Below, one piece after another: positions 43,665 through 54,900 of a DNA stretch of 55,507 nt. The notes beneath the pieces were generated by a model. It had not been told where the DNA came from. It worked only from the letters and a program-made list of their open reading frames with translations, and did not search any database. This DNA comes from CAYUYM01 sp964449305 (GTDB lineage: Bacteria > Bacteroidota > Ignavibacteria > SZUA-365 > CAYQST01). A program made the translations under genes and the position numbers. The stretch spans positions 1 through 55,507 of the forward strand of contig CAYUYM010000007.1 of the NCBI GenBank assembly GCA_964449305.1, written 5' to 3'. Each line of letters starts with the position of its first letter. Within the stretch, counting starts at the first letter, position 1.

Positions 43665-46600
43665 ATGAAGAACAGAAGTCAACCGTACCATATGCCCGCG
43701 GGTGCAGAAGCAGCCCGCAGCCTGACGAATGATGCCGGACGTCATGACCGCAGATGCATTGCAGCGAGGCGATGTCTGGGTCTTGCCCTGACAGGCTTGG
43801 CGCTCATCTGTTGCACCGCCACGATGCGCGGGCAGGTCAGCATCTCTGTGAAGGATGGTGACTGGGGCAGCGCATCCACATGGTCGGGCGGTGTCCCATC
43901 AACGGGTGACAGCGTGGTGATCGCTCACAATGTCCGCATCAGGGCAAACACCAGCGTCATTGGCGGTCTGAGGATTCAGACTGGAGGGACGCTCCGAGAT
44001 GATGGCAGCGGCAACAGTCTGTATTGTTCTGGAGCCTGGGTCAATGAGGGGACCTTCACACCGGGGAACAGTCTTCGCGTGTATTTTCAGAACACCGGGA
44101 GCACGCTGCTCACAGGGGCCACCGCATTCTACCGGGTGTATGTCCAGGCTGGTCATACGGTGACTCTTGCCGATGACATCTCGGCCTCCGATTTCGTGCA
44201 GATCAGCAGCTCCGGCGTGCTGGATGCATCGAACAGGATCATCACCCTCACTGGAACGGGGACGGTGCTGACAATCAGCGGCACCTTTCTGCCGGGGACG
44301 TCCACCGTGAGGTTCACCGCATCAGGGGACGTCGATGTTCCATCCGCCACATATTACAACATGGACATCGCCGGAGGCGGCCGGAAGACGCTCACGGGAG
44401 AGGCCGGCATCGACGGTAACCTTTCACTGACAGCAGGGTTGTTCCGCCTCGCGGCGTACAACCTGACACTGGGCCCAAACGCAACCTGGTTTGGGACGCC
44501 CTCCAGCACTTGCATGATCGTCACCAACGGCGCGGGAGCAGTGCGTAAGATGTTCAGTTCCATGGTGAACTCGTTTGTCTTTCCGGTCGGTGACACCCCC
44601 GGAACGGACGAGTATTCACCTCTGACCTGGACTGGACGTTCGGGCGCGTATTCTTACGTCAGTGTCAGGGTGGTGGACGCGAAGGACCCAAACAATCCGG
44701 ATGCGACCAATTTTCTGACGCGCTACTGGGTTGTGGGTGTCGACAACGAGGCCGGCCTGGACGGTGATCTCCTCATGCAATACGTTGCGGCCGATGTCAC
44801 GGGAACGGAATCCTCCATCTCGGTCGCGAAGTACAATGGCTCCCTGTACACGTATTACGGACTGGTGGACGCCGTCACCCATCGGATGAACGCCAGCAAC
44901 CAGAACTCACTTGGCACCTACACCGGCAGGGAGCGATCCATTGTCCGGAGTGTCCCTGCAGGCGGCTCCTGGGGCAGCGCGACAACATGGAGTCCGGCAC
45001 GCGTTCCGACGTCCTCGGACAGCGTGGTCATCACCGCTGCGAATGTGAACATCAACGTCGCAACGCCCACATGCGCCGGCATCTCCATCGCCTCGGGCGC
45101 CACGCTGCGGCCGTACACAAACACCACGCTGACAGTGAACGGGGGCCTGACCAATGCCGGGTCGTTGACCACCTACTTCAACTACGGCGGCATCAACCGG
45201 ACGCTCAGCGTCGTCCTTGCCGGTCGCGATGGAGTCACCTGTTTCGTGACATCCGGGGGCAGTTCCCACCGGGTGTTGACCATTGCCGCAGGGGGGAGAT
45301 ACAAGCTGTACGACGATGCCACGGTGCTGACAACGTTCACCACGTCATCCGGCTCGTACTTCGAGGGGGCCGATCGCCTGCTGACCATCACCGGCACCTG
45401 GACGCACGAGGTCGGGGCAATGTTTGCCGTGGGCACATCGACAGTGCGGTACAACTCCGGGGCGAGCCAGCCTGTTGCCACTGCGGAGTATTACACCCTC
45501 GAGATCATGATCAGCAGCACCAAGAGCCTGACCGGGCCGACCACCGTGAACAACACGCTGCTGCTCACCGGAGGGACGCTGGCGATCGGAGCACAGGAGC
45601 TGACACTGAACGGAGTCATCACCAGGACCGGCGGGGCGCTGACCGGCGGGGCGACGTCGGACCTTGTGTTTGGAGGAAACGGCGTCACGACAGCGATGCC
45701 CGCTCTCACGCTGAACAACCTGACCATCAACCGTGCAGCCGGCATCTCGATCGACACGTCCGTGACCTCGACCACGACGGTGGGGGGCACGCTTACGTTG
45801 ACATCCGGGGGTCTCGTGGTTGGCGCACGGAACACCCTCGCGCTCAACGGTCCCATCGTTTACGGAAGCGGGTCGATCACTGGCAGTGCGACATCGAACA
45901 TTTCCGTGGGTGGAGGTGGAACAGCCCCGGCTGCGGTTCTCATCGCCGACAGGGTCTTCAACCTGACGCTCAACCGACCGGCCGGGATCACACTGGGGTC
46001 CACCATCACCGTGTTGAATGTCACGACCCTGACTGCGGGACGCCTCCATCTGGACACGTGCAATTTCATCATCGGGACATCGGGCACCTTTGCCGGCACT
46101 CCCGGCACGGCAAACATGCTTGTCACGGACGGATCCGGTGAGGTGCGCAAGCTTTTTGCCTCGACGGGGAATTTCACCTTCCCGCTGGGCGACGACAACG
46201 GGGCGGGAGTATACACCCCCGTGTATGTCTCCATCATTTCCGGTGCGAGCTACGGACCGGGCGCGTATGTCGCCGCCCGGAACGTGTCGCAGAAGCACCC
46301 GGAACATTCCGACCCCGCGGATTATCTGTCGCGCTACTGGTCGCTGCGGGCCATCAACATCACAGGCTACACGTGCTCCATGACGGGCACCTACGCGGAC
46401 AGTGACGTCCAGGGAGTGGAAGCGGGCATCTCCGCCGCGGTGTGGGCGGACAGCACGTGGACGATGCACGGCGCGGCCAACCAGGTCGCGAACCAGGTTG
46501 TCGCCAGCAGCGTCACATCCATGGGCGACCTGACCGGCCGCACGAAGCATGTGCTCTCCAGCATCGCCACAGGCAACTGGACCGTCGCGTCCATCTGGGA

Positions 46601-49600
46601 TGCAGGAAGGACGCCCACCGCCGAGGACAGCGTGATCATCAGCGCGGGGCATGTTGTCAGCATCAACCTGGGATCGGTTGCCTGCCGTGGGATTCTCATC
46701 AACAACACCGCCACGCTCAAGGCGTCGACGGCCACAGTTCTCACCGTCAACGGCGGGTTGACCAACAACAACGGGTCATTTCTGACGAACGACAACGGCA
46801 ACGACCTCTCGGTGGTCCTGCGTGGACGGGGCGGGATGACCTTCGGCTTCAGCGCCCAGTCCGCATGGCCCTTCAGCAATCTGACCATCACCTCCGGTGC
46901 GTCTTACAAGATGGCCTCCAACACCGCCGTGGCGCAGGTGTTCACCACGGAAGCCGGCGCGTATTTCCATGGGGGTTCCTCCCTGCTGGATCTGCGCTCG
47001 GCGTGGGTGCAATCCGGGGCAACGTTCGAGCCGGGCACATCAGTGATCAAATACAGCACTGCGGCAAGCGTGGTGCCGGGTGTGTATCACGACGTGCAGA
47101 TCAACGGTGGTCTGCCGGTGAAATCCCTTGCGGGGGATGTGTCGGTCCATGACCTCGCCATCTACTCAGGATCGCTGATCCTCGGCGCAAACACCCTGAC
47201 GATCACCGGCGTGTTCAGTGGTGGCGGCACGGTGACCGGAACCCCGGCATCGCACATGCGCATCGTCGGTGCCGCCCTGCCGGACACCCTGCCAGGCGTG
47301 CTTGGATCCCTCGGCACCCTCACCATCGACAGACAGGCCAGTGTATCCATGAACGGGAGCATCAGCATCGCCACCACGCTTCTGCTCGATTCCGGCGCCC
47401 TCGTGATCGGCGCGTTCACGTTGTCGCTCGATGGCACCGTGACACTGAATGGCGGCGCGCTCACCGGTGGCGCCTCGTCAAGGCTGGTCGTCAATCCTTC
47501 AGCAGCACCATTGTCCCTGCCATCGATCGCGCTGCAGCGCCTGACCATCAACCGGCCTGCGGGGGTGACCATGACCGGCAACCTCCTCGTGTCGGACTCG
47601 CTGAAGCTCACCGCCGGCTCCCTCGCCATCGGATCGAACCTCCTGACGCTCAACGGTCCGGTTGTCATCACCGGAGGATCGCTGGGAGGCGGGGCGGCAT
47701 CGTCACTGACCATCGGAGGGACCGCCGGATCGTTCACGCTTTCCGCGATAGAGCTGGCGGTCCTTGTTCTCAATCGTCCTGCCGGCGTTGTCATGGCCGG
47801 TCCGGCCACCATCCATGACACGCTGTCACTCAGCGCGGGGGCATTGACCATCGGAGCGAATGTCCTCACGGTGAACAACGTTGTCACGGCCTCCTCCGGG
47901 ACGCTCACCGGAGGACCGGTTGCGGAGTTGGTTGTTGGAGGAGGTGCTGTTCCTCCATCGACCACGATTCCTGCGGTGACGCTGTTGAAGCTGACCATGG
48001 ACCGCAGTGCCGGGATCGGCCTTGCCGGAGATGTGACCATCACCGGAGAACTGCATCCCATCAGCGGTTGCGTGACGCTCGGCGCATTCAACGTCATTTT
48101 CGGGACGGGGGCGACGGTGAGTGGAAGCGCGACGGCCTCGTCCATGCTTGTGACGAACGGTTCCGGCGAGGTGCGCAAGCTCGTTGCAGGCATGGGGGCC
48201 TTCGAGTTCCCCGTGGGTGACACCACGGGCACCGCGGACTACAGCCCGATCGTGCTGGACTTCACCGGCGGGACGTTCGGCGCCGGAGCGTGGGCAGCCG
48301 TGCGGGTGGTGAACGCCCGGCGGCCCAATGTGTATGACAACTCGCATGTGACGCGATATTGGAGTGTGCGACAGAATGCCATCTCATCCTTCACATGTGA
48401 TGTCACCGCTCACTATGGCGTGGCTGATGTGGTCGGTGATGAACAGGCACTCACCACGGCCAAGTGGGATTCAACCACGGCCCCCGGTGACTGGACCTAC
48501 TGGTCGCCGGTGAACACGGCACTGCATCAGCTTGTCGCCGCCGCTGTCACCGGGTTCAGCGATTTCACGGGCAAGGAGAAGCCGGAGTCCCTGCTTCGGA
48601 GCATGTCGGACGGTGATTGGAACCAACCGTCGACCTGGAGTGAGGCACGCATCCCGACATCGTGGGACAGCGTGGTTGTGCGTCATGTCGTGACCATGAA
48701 GGCGCCATCCGTCTGCCGCGGCATCCTCATCACCAATGCCGGCACGCTTCAGAACGACGGCACGGCCCAGACGCTGACTGTGCATGGCAGCTGGAACAAC
48801 CTCGGGACGTTCCTTCACGGGAATTCCATCTCCCTCATCATGGCGGGCCGAAGCGGGACCCTCAACCCGCCCGACACGGTGTTTGGCATGCAGAGTGGGA
48901 GTTACGCCCTGTGGAACGTGACGATCGCGGACAACGTCGCGCTCATCTCCGATGTCACCATCGACGGACAGGTCACCATCTCCTCCGGACAGACCCTTCA
49001 CGCGCAGGGCCACACCCTCACCGTGACAGGGAGTGGGGCCCCCCCGCTGTCCGTGTCCGGCGTGTTTGCGTATGGGACGTCCACAGTGGTCTACAGCACG
49101 GATGCGGCGCAGACCATCACCCCGTTGGAGTACTTCAACCTGGAGACACAGGGTGCGGGGACCAAGACGCTTGCCGGACGGACGACCATCCGAGGGACGG
49201 TGAACGTCGGTCCGGGATCGACGCTCGCCGCTGGATCAGCCATTCTTGTGCTGGCGGGGACGATGAATCCGACGCCCCTGGCTGTCAGCGGAACGTTCGA
49301 CCCTGGTACATCGGCCGTGCGTTATGTGGCCGACATCAACCAGAACGTGACGCCGGTGGATTACCACACCCTGTATCTCGGCCGGCCCGATGGCGGCTCC
49401 ACAACGCGGGAGCGATACGCGGCGGGTTCCTTCTCCGTGTACGGAGACCTGGTCACCGATACGAATGCCACGTTCACCGTGTATCAACACACGATCAGCA
49501 TTCAGGGGGATGTGCGTCCGACGTCGATCGGGAGTTCGTCGAGCACGCGTGCCGGGAAGAACGTGTGGCGGCGTGGAGCGACGCTGCGCTTCTTCGGGAC

Positions 49601-51560
49601 GGGGACCTCGGTGTTCCTCCAGAACGCGGCATCTCCTGGAGAGACCGACGCGCACCATTTCCTCCTGGAGAAGGACACACCATTCGACACCGTCATGGTC
49701 AGCATCCCCGGAGCGAGTGGCGTGGTGTTCGGCGTGCGTGATTCCGGCAATGTGACGATCACGCGCGGCGTGCTCGACATGCAAGGCAACTTCATGACGC
49801 CCTACCCTGCCGGCACGTCATTGGGGACGTTCACTCTCGGCTCGGAGGGGACACTTCGCTGCGGAGGATACAACAACTTCCCGCTCAACGCGCTGTCCAG
49901 CGGCAACCCCACGACGTATTTCGCCGCTTACGCCATGCAGACCGGGAGCACCGTGGAGTACTATCTGGCGGGAGCGCAGGTGGTGCGGGCCAACGCCTCT
50001 TCCGGGAGCGCCCTGCAGTACTCCAACCTGCGGCTCTCGGGGAGCGGTAAAAAATCCATGCAACGCAACACATCGACCATCGCCATGATCGTGAACGACA
50101 CGCTCACCCTGCAGAGTGGCTGCACCTTCGGCCGCATGAATGACAGGACATCGCTCCGATATGCCGGAACCGGCGTGTTGCAATACAAGCACAACGACAC
50201 CCCCGCGTTGCAAGCCCTGCAGATCGTCTCGGACTCGGAGTTCGTCACCGGGACCTGGGCTCCGCAGAATCTTTCCATCTTCAACAAGAAGGACGTCAAA
50301 CTTCGCATCGCCACATCGCCAGCCGGTGGGGAATTCAGCAAGACCCTTTCGGGGCGGTTGCAGTTCATCCAGGGCAAGCTCATCCTGGGCCGCAACGATC
50401 TCACACTGACAAGCCCGAGCTATCCCATCGAAGGGGCTGACTCGGCGCGCTTTGTGGTGTGCGACACCTCCAACACTGTCAGCACGTCCAATCCGGGGTG
50501 GCTCTCGCTTGCCTGCGTCAACTCGGCGGACTTCTCCCCCTTCCACATCGGGACGATCGCCGGCAGCTCGGGATCGATCTGGGGTGTGGATACAAGCTAC
50601 AACCCCATCTTCATCCGGACGCTTCAAACCAGCACCACGATCAAGGCGCGGGTCTCGCGCTTCTTCGCGCATCAGGTGACCCTGTCCGAAGGATTGGTGC
50701 AACGCGAGTGGTCGGTGGAGGAGCCGGGAGGCACCTCGAGCGACGCCGATGTGATCTGCTCATGGAACCTTCCCGACGAGGGGTTGCAGTTCGTCCGCCC
50801 CAACGCCCAGCTCATCACCTACCACAACGCAGGGCAGGACATGTCCCAGGTCCCGAGTGCGATCGGGACGTGGCCGGCTGCTGATCCATACGGTCCATGG
50901 TTCGTGCAGGGGCGTTTCGACGCGGCGTCGAATGTGACGAAGTTCAAGAACAACCTGCGCATCACCATCGGCAGCTCGGGCATCCTCCCTGCGCAGCTCG
51001 TTGCATTCTCCGCTGTGAAGGACGGGGGCGCCGTGCGCCTGAGCTGGAGGACGGCGTCGGAATACCTCAACGTGGGCTTTGATGTCGAGCGCTCGTGGAA
51101 CGGGAGCGCATGGAGCCGCATCGGCCATGTGGATGGGCAGGGGACGAAGCACACGCCCACCGAGTATTCATGGATTGATGACGGCCTTGCAACCTCGCAC
51201 GTTCCCATGGTGTGGTACCGTCTGCGGCAGATCGATGTCAACGCCGATGGGCGGCACTCCCCCGTGGTGCGTGTGGCCCTCGGACCTGTGTCGGATGCCG
51301 TGACCATCGAGGAAGCATTCCCAAACCCTGCACACAGCAATGCAAGCATCCTTCTCGGCATCCCGCAGGAGCAGCGGGTGTCGGTCAGCATCGTCGATGC
51401 TCTCGGCAGGGAGATCCGGCACGTCAGGGATGGCGAAGCGTTTGAGGTGGGGACACATCTCGTGCAGATCCAGGTGGGCGACCTCCCCTCAGGAATGTAC
51501 TTCCTGCGTGTTGTTCATGCAGAAGGGGTGGAGACGCGAATGCTGTCGATCAGTCATTGA
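43665..51560 (+). CDS. Giant T9SS-secreted beta-repeat protein 2 (3 mega-modules)
   Basis: 2,631 residues. GAGGAGG lies six bases before ATG 43665 (ATG 43662 is too close). After an unusually long N-terminal leader with a hydrophobic stretch (LGLALTGLALICC), caps of the GDW-x(4-6)-TW type start near residues 65, 432, 969 and 1649. Each of the first three is followed by beta-repeats and a domain with FPVGD or FPLGD (near 305, 838, 1514) and RYWxV. The third mega-module holds at least three repeats of about 74 residues marked LTINRPAGV. The shared C-terminal module starts near 1813, with the FN3-like part near 2440 and T9SS sorting domain near 2551 (AFPNPAHS ... SGMYFLRV). Likely a long fibrous or solenoid surface protein; function unknown. 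Confidence 0.83.
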   Translation: MKNRSQPYHMPAGAEAARSLTNDAGRHDRRCIAARRCLGLALTGLALICCTATMRGQVSISVKDGDWGSASTWSGGVPSTGDSVVIAHNVRIRANTSVIGGLRIQTGGTLRDDGSGNSLYCSGAWVNEGTFTPGNSLRVYFQNTGSTLLTGATAFYRVYVQAGHTVTLADDISASDFVQISSSGVLDASNRIITLTGTGTVLTISGTFLPGTSTVRFTASGDVDVPSATYYNMDIAGGGRKTLTGEAGIDGNLSLTAGLFRLAAYNLTLGPNATWFGTPSSTCMIVTNGAGAVRKMFSSMVNSFVFPVGDTPGTDEYSPLTWTGRSGAYSYVSVRVVDAKDPNNPDATNFLTRYWVVGVDNEAGLDGDLLMQYVAADVTGTESSISVAKYNGSLYTYYGLVDAVTHRMNASNQNSLGTYTGRERSIVRSVPAGGSWGSATTWSPARVPTSSDSVVITAANVNINVATPTCAGISIASGATLRPYTNTTLTVNGGLTNAGSLTTYFNYGGINRTLSVVLAGRDGVTCFVTSGGSSHRVLTIAAGGRYKLYDDATVLTTFTTSSGSYFEGADRLLTITGTWTHEVGAMFAVGTSTVRYNSGASQPVATAEYYTLEIMISSTKSLTGPTTVNNTLLLTGGTLAIGAQELTLNGVITRTGGALTGGATSDLVFGGNGVTTAMPALTLNNLTINRAAGISIDTSVTSTTTVGGTLTLTSGGLVVGARNTLALNGPIVYGSGSITGSATSNISVGGGGTAPAAVLIADRVFNLTLNRPAGITLGSTITVLNVTTLTAGRLHLDTCNFIIGTSGTFAGTPGTANMLVTDGSGEVRKLFASTGNFTFPLGDDNGAGVYTPVYVSIISGASYGPGAYVAARNVSQKHPEHSDPADYLSRYWSLRAINITGYTCSMTGTYADSDVQGVEAGISAAVWADSTWTMHGAANQVANQVVASSVTSMGDLTGRTKHVLSSIATGNWTVASIWDAGRTPTAEDSVIISAGHVVSINLGSVACRGILINNTATLKASTATVLTVNGGLTNNNGSFLTNDNGNDLSVVLRGRGGMTFGFSAQSAWPFSNLTITSGASYKMASNTAVAQVFTTEAGAYFHGGSSLLDLRSAWVQSGATFEPGTSVIKYSTAASVVPGVYHDVQINGGLPVKSLAGDVSVHDLAIYSGSLILGANTLTITGVFSGGGTVTGTPASHMRIVGAALPDTLPGVLGSLGTLTIDRQASVSMNGSISIATTLLLDSGALVIGAFTLSLDGTVTLNGGALTGGASSRLVVNPSAAPLSLPSIALQRLTINRPAGVTMTGNLLVSDSLKLTAGSLAIGSNLLTLNGPVVITGGSLGGGAASSLTIGGTAGSFTLSAIELAVLVLNRPAGVVMAGPATIHDTLSLSAGALTIGANVLTVNNVVTASSGTLTGGPVAELVVGGGAVPPSTTIPAVTLLKLTMDRSAGIGLAGDVTITGELHPISGCVTLGAFNVIFGTGATVSGSATASSMLVTNGSGEVRKLVAGMGAFEFPVGDTTGTADYSPIVLDFTGGTFGAGAWAAVRVVNARRPNVYDNSHVTRYWSVRQNAISSFTCDVTAHYGVADVVGDEQALTTAKWDSTTAPGDWTYWSPVNTALHQLVAAAVTGFSDFTGKEKPESLLRSMSDGDWNQPSTWSEARIPTSWDSVVVRHVVTMKAPSVCRGILITNAGTLQNDGTAQTLTVHGSWNNLGTFLHGNSISLIMAGRSGTLNPPDTVFGMQSGSYALWNVTIADNVALISDVTIDGQVTISSGQTLHAQGHTLTVTGSGAPPLSVSGVFAYGTSTVVYSTDAAQTITPLEYFNLETQGAGTKTLAGRTTIRGTVNVGPGSTLAAGSAILVLAGTMNPTPLAVSGTFDPGTSAVRYVADINQNVTPVDYHTLYLGRPDGGSTTRERYAAGSFSVYGDLVTDTNATFTVYQHTISIQGDVRPTSIGSSSSTRAGKNVWRRGATLRFFGTGTSVFLQNAASPGETDAHHFLLEKDTPFDTVMVSIPGASGVVFGVRDSGNVTITRGVLDMQGNFMTPYPAGTSLGTFTLGSEGTLRCGGYNNFPLNALSSGNPTTYFAAYAMQTGSTVEYYLAGAQVVRANASSGSALQYSNLRLSGSGKKSMQRNTSTIAMIVNDTLTLQSGCTFGRMNDRTSLRYAGTGVLQYKHNDTPALQALQIVSDSEFVTGTWAPQNLSIFNKKDVKLRIATSPAGGEFSKTLSGRLQFIQGKLILGRNDLTLTSPSYPIEGADSARFVVCDTSNTVSTSNPGWLSLACVNSADFSPFHIGTIAGSSGSIWGVDTSYNPIFIRTLQTSTTIKARVSRFFAHQVTLSEGLVQREWSVEEPGGTSSDADVICSWNLPDEGLQFVRPNAQLITYHNAGQDMSQVPSAIGTWPAADPYGPWFVQGRFDAASNVTKFKNNLRITIGSSGILPAQLVAFSAVKDGGAVRLSWRTASEYLNVGFDVERSWNGSAWSRIGHVDGQGTKHTPTEYSWIDDGLATSHVPMVWYRLRQIDVNADGRHSPVVRVALGPVSDAVTIEEAFPNPAHSNASILLGIPQEQRVSVSIVDALGREIRHVRDGEAFEVGTHLVQIQVGDLPSGMYFLRVVHAEGVETRMLSISH
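49105..51560 (+). repeat. Shared C-terminal module, copy 2
   Basis: Same module as at 41008. Bases 49380-49505 match gene 1 bases 41278-41403 with two mismatches, while the next stretch (from 49521) is closer to gene 3 (from 54342). Confidence 0.85.
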
Positions 51561-51989
51561 GCGGGGCGGCAGTCACGCCATCGACGATTGCATGGGTGGA
51601 GGTGAAAAGGCCGGAGACCACGGGTTCTGCTGTACAGGAAGCGAACACGGTTTCCGGGAGTCTGTCAACATTTCAAACACACGGGACCTCGTCCCAGGGT
51701 GAACTCCTGAGTGGATGCGCCTTCGTCTGGACCACGCATGGGAGTACCTGCGCCGAACCTGCTGGTATCATATGGATTTCGTCCACCTCCAAGGACAACG
51801 GCAGCCAGTTCCGTGTGTTTCGGAGCCGGGATGGTTTTTTTGGTTCGGTTATTGCATTTTCATGGGAAATACGTCGGCTTCGTTGCTTGACTGCTTCGAT
51901 GGTGCAGAGACATCCGCGCGGCCGACGCCATCCGTACATTGCTGCCGTTGGTTGTGTCCTCACTGCGAAGGACAGAGGTGGTTTGCCCA
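51561..51989 (+). other. 429-bp gap between giant genes 2 and 3
   Basis: No convincing gene: the open frame across it lacks a start signal and family features. It holds a T-rich tract (51834-51842) and, at 51872-51927, the leader shared with gene 1. I found no good TTG-N20-TAnnTT match here, so the promoter of gene 3 is not placed. Confidence 0.6.
51872..51927 (+). other. Conserved leader with potential closing stem (gene 3)
   Basis: CGTCGGC (51872-51878) pairs perfectly with GCCGACG (51921-51927). Inside are TGCtTCGA-N3-TGCA-gagACAT and CCGCG, as in the leader of gene 1, where the closing stem keeps pairing by a G-U. Confidence 0.45.
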
Positions 51990-54900
51990 ATGTTTCGTCA
52001 CTTCCTCTCCCCGTTTCTGACAAGTCTGCTCCTCCTCGCATCAGCATCCTCGATGCTTCTGGCGGCGACCATCACCTCCAGGACATCCGGTGGCAACTGG
52101 GGGAGCGGTTCGACATGGGTCGGAGGATCCGTCCCCGGCCATGGAGATGATGTGGTCATCAATGGCACCGTCACCGTCAATGTCAACACCGCGCGTCTGG
52201 CAAGTCTGACCATCAATTCCGGTCGCACTCTCCAGAACAGTGGTTCCGACCGCACCATCTACCTGTCCGGCGACTGGACGAACAGCGGCACGTTCACTCC
52301 CGGCACCGACATCACCGTGGCTTTTCGTGGATCTGGAGCGATGGATTGCAGTGGTGCCACCAGTTTCTGGCGCCTTCGGCTGATGAATACGGTGACGGTT
52401 TCCCTGCAGTCGGGCATCACTGTCACGGACAGCCTGAATGTCATGTCCGGCAGCCGCCTGAGTGGTGGATCGAGCACCATCACGCTGTCATTTGCATCCT
52501 CTCTGTTTGACCTGTCCGGGACATTCGTCGCCGGAACATCCACCGTACGATACACCGGCAATGGCGCAGTGACAGTGGAACCAGCCACATACTACAATCT
52601 GGAGATCGCCGGAGGCAACACCAAGACGCTCGGTGGCAACACCAGCGTGGGTGGGGCGCTGACGTTGACGGCTGGAACGCTGGCCATTTCGACACGCACA
52701 CTGACCCTCAACGGTGACATCCACTACAATGGCGGGTCGCTTTCAGGATTGACCACGTCCAACATCACCTTCGGAGGTGTGTCGGCACCAGCCACCACGC
52801 TGACCATCTCCACCCTGGGCACGCTGACCATGCAGCGTGACGCCGGCATCTCCCTCGGTTCCGATCTCACGATTGCCACGAGCCTCACCTTGTCCGCGGG
52901 CAGTGTCCGGCTGGGATCGTACGATCTCTCGTTCGCGGCGACGTCAACGGTGGATGGGACGCCCGGTGGCGAGGCGATGATCGTGACAAACGGAACGGGC
53001 GAGGCGCGGAGGCTGTTCACCGCCGCCGGTTCCTTCACGCTTCCGATCGGGACGGAGACAACCGGCAACGAGTACACGCCGATCACCCTCAACTTTCTGT
53101 CCGGGTGGTTCATGGGTGGAGCCTACGCCGGTGTGCGAAGCATCGCCTCGAAGCATCCATCCAACAGCGACGCCACGGATTACCTCGAGCGGTACTGGTC
53201 CATCACGCAATACAACATGATGTTCTATTCCGTGGAGTTGACCGGGACCTACGTTGATGCGGACATCATCGGCAATGAGGTCGGCATTGCGTCAGCACTG
53301 TATGCGGGGAGCGCATGGACCAATGGTGCTCCTGTCGACGAGGCCATGAACACAGTGTCGATGACCGTTGGCACGGTGGGGGCGCTCACCGGAAGGACCA
53401 GCGACAATCCCCTCTGCATTTCTGTGACCGATGGAAACTGGAGCGCCGGATCCACGTGGCAGAAACACCGCGCCCCGCGTTCCTCTGACAGCGTGATCGT
53501 GCGGCACGTGGTTTCGCTCGACACCTCGTCCATTGTACGTGGTCTGCTCATCGACGGGGGGACCATCGTCCATGACAGCCATCAACGCACACTTGCCATC
53601 GAAGGTGGGCTGGAGTCCGTTGGTGGGACCCTGACTGCCGGGAGCTTCATCACGGTGGACATGGCCGGCCGAGAGGGCAGCGTCGCACCGCGGGACACGG
53701 TCTACGGCATCACCGGATCGCCGATGGAGTTCCACAACCTGATTCTCTCCGACACGACGGACTTTCAGACCTCGATCACCGTCAACGGTCAACTGACCGT
53801 GGGCAGCGGGATGATCCTCTGGCCCGGAAGCACCACAATCATCTTGAACGGCACCGGAGCGACGCCGATGCTCGTGAACGGGACATTCAGATACGAGACA
53901 TCCACGGTGATCTATGCAGCAGGCGCCACGCAGACCATCGCTCCGTTGGAGTACTACAACCTCGAGACGCAGGGCGCGGGGACAAAGACCCTGTCAGGGC
54001 GGACCACCATCCGAGGTGTTGTGACCGTGGGACCGGGCTCCGTCCTGTCCGGTGGCTCAGCCACCCTTGTGCTTGCCGGCACGGTGAGTGCGACACCCAT
54101 GACCGTCGCCGGTTCCTTCGATGGTGGCACATCCACGGTGCGCTATGTGGCCGACATCAACCAAAACGTGGTGCCGGTGGACTACCACAATCTGTATCTT
54201 GGCCGGCCCGATGGCGGCACCACCACGCGCGAGCGCTATGCAGCGGGGTCTTTCTCGGTCTACGGCAGCGTGACCACCGACACCAACGCAACCTTCACCG
54301 TGTATCAGCACATGGTCAGCGTTCAGCGGGATGTGCGGCCAACGTCGATCGGGAGCTCATCGAGCACACGTGCCGGGAAGAACGTGTGGCGCCGGGGTGC
54401 GACACTGCGCTTCTTCGGGACGGGGACCTCGGTGTTCCTGCAGAACGCCGCCTCCCCGGGAGAGACCGATGCGCATCATTTTCTCCTGGAGAAGGACACG
54501 CCGTTTGACACCGTCGATGTCAGCGTCCCCGGGACGAGCGGCGTGGTGTTCGGTGTGCGCGACTCCGGCGATGTGACCATCACGCGGGGAGTGCTGGACA
54601 TGCAGGGCAATTTCATGACGCCTTACCCCGTCGGCACATCGCTGGGCACGTTCACGCTTGGTGCGGAGGGGACACTCCGCTGCGGCGGGTACAACAATTT
54701 CCCGCTCAACGCCCTGTCCGGTGGCAATCCCACGCTGTATTTCGCCAGTTATAATCTGCAGACCGGCAGCAATGTGGAGTACTACATGGCTGGTGCGCAG
54801 GTGGTGCGCTCAAACGCCTCGTCCGGGAGCGCCCTGCAGTACTCGAATCTCCGTCTCATGGGGAGTGGAAAGAAATCCATGCAGCGCAACACGTCGACCA

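Noticed and set aside
51557..52150. Open frame between giant genes 2 and 3
   Set aside because: Overlaps the signal peptide of gene 3 in another frame, has no ribosome site or recognisable domain.
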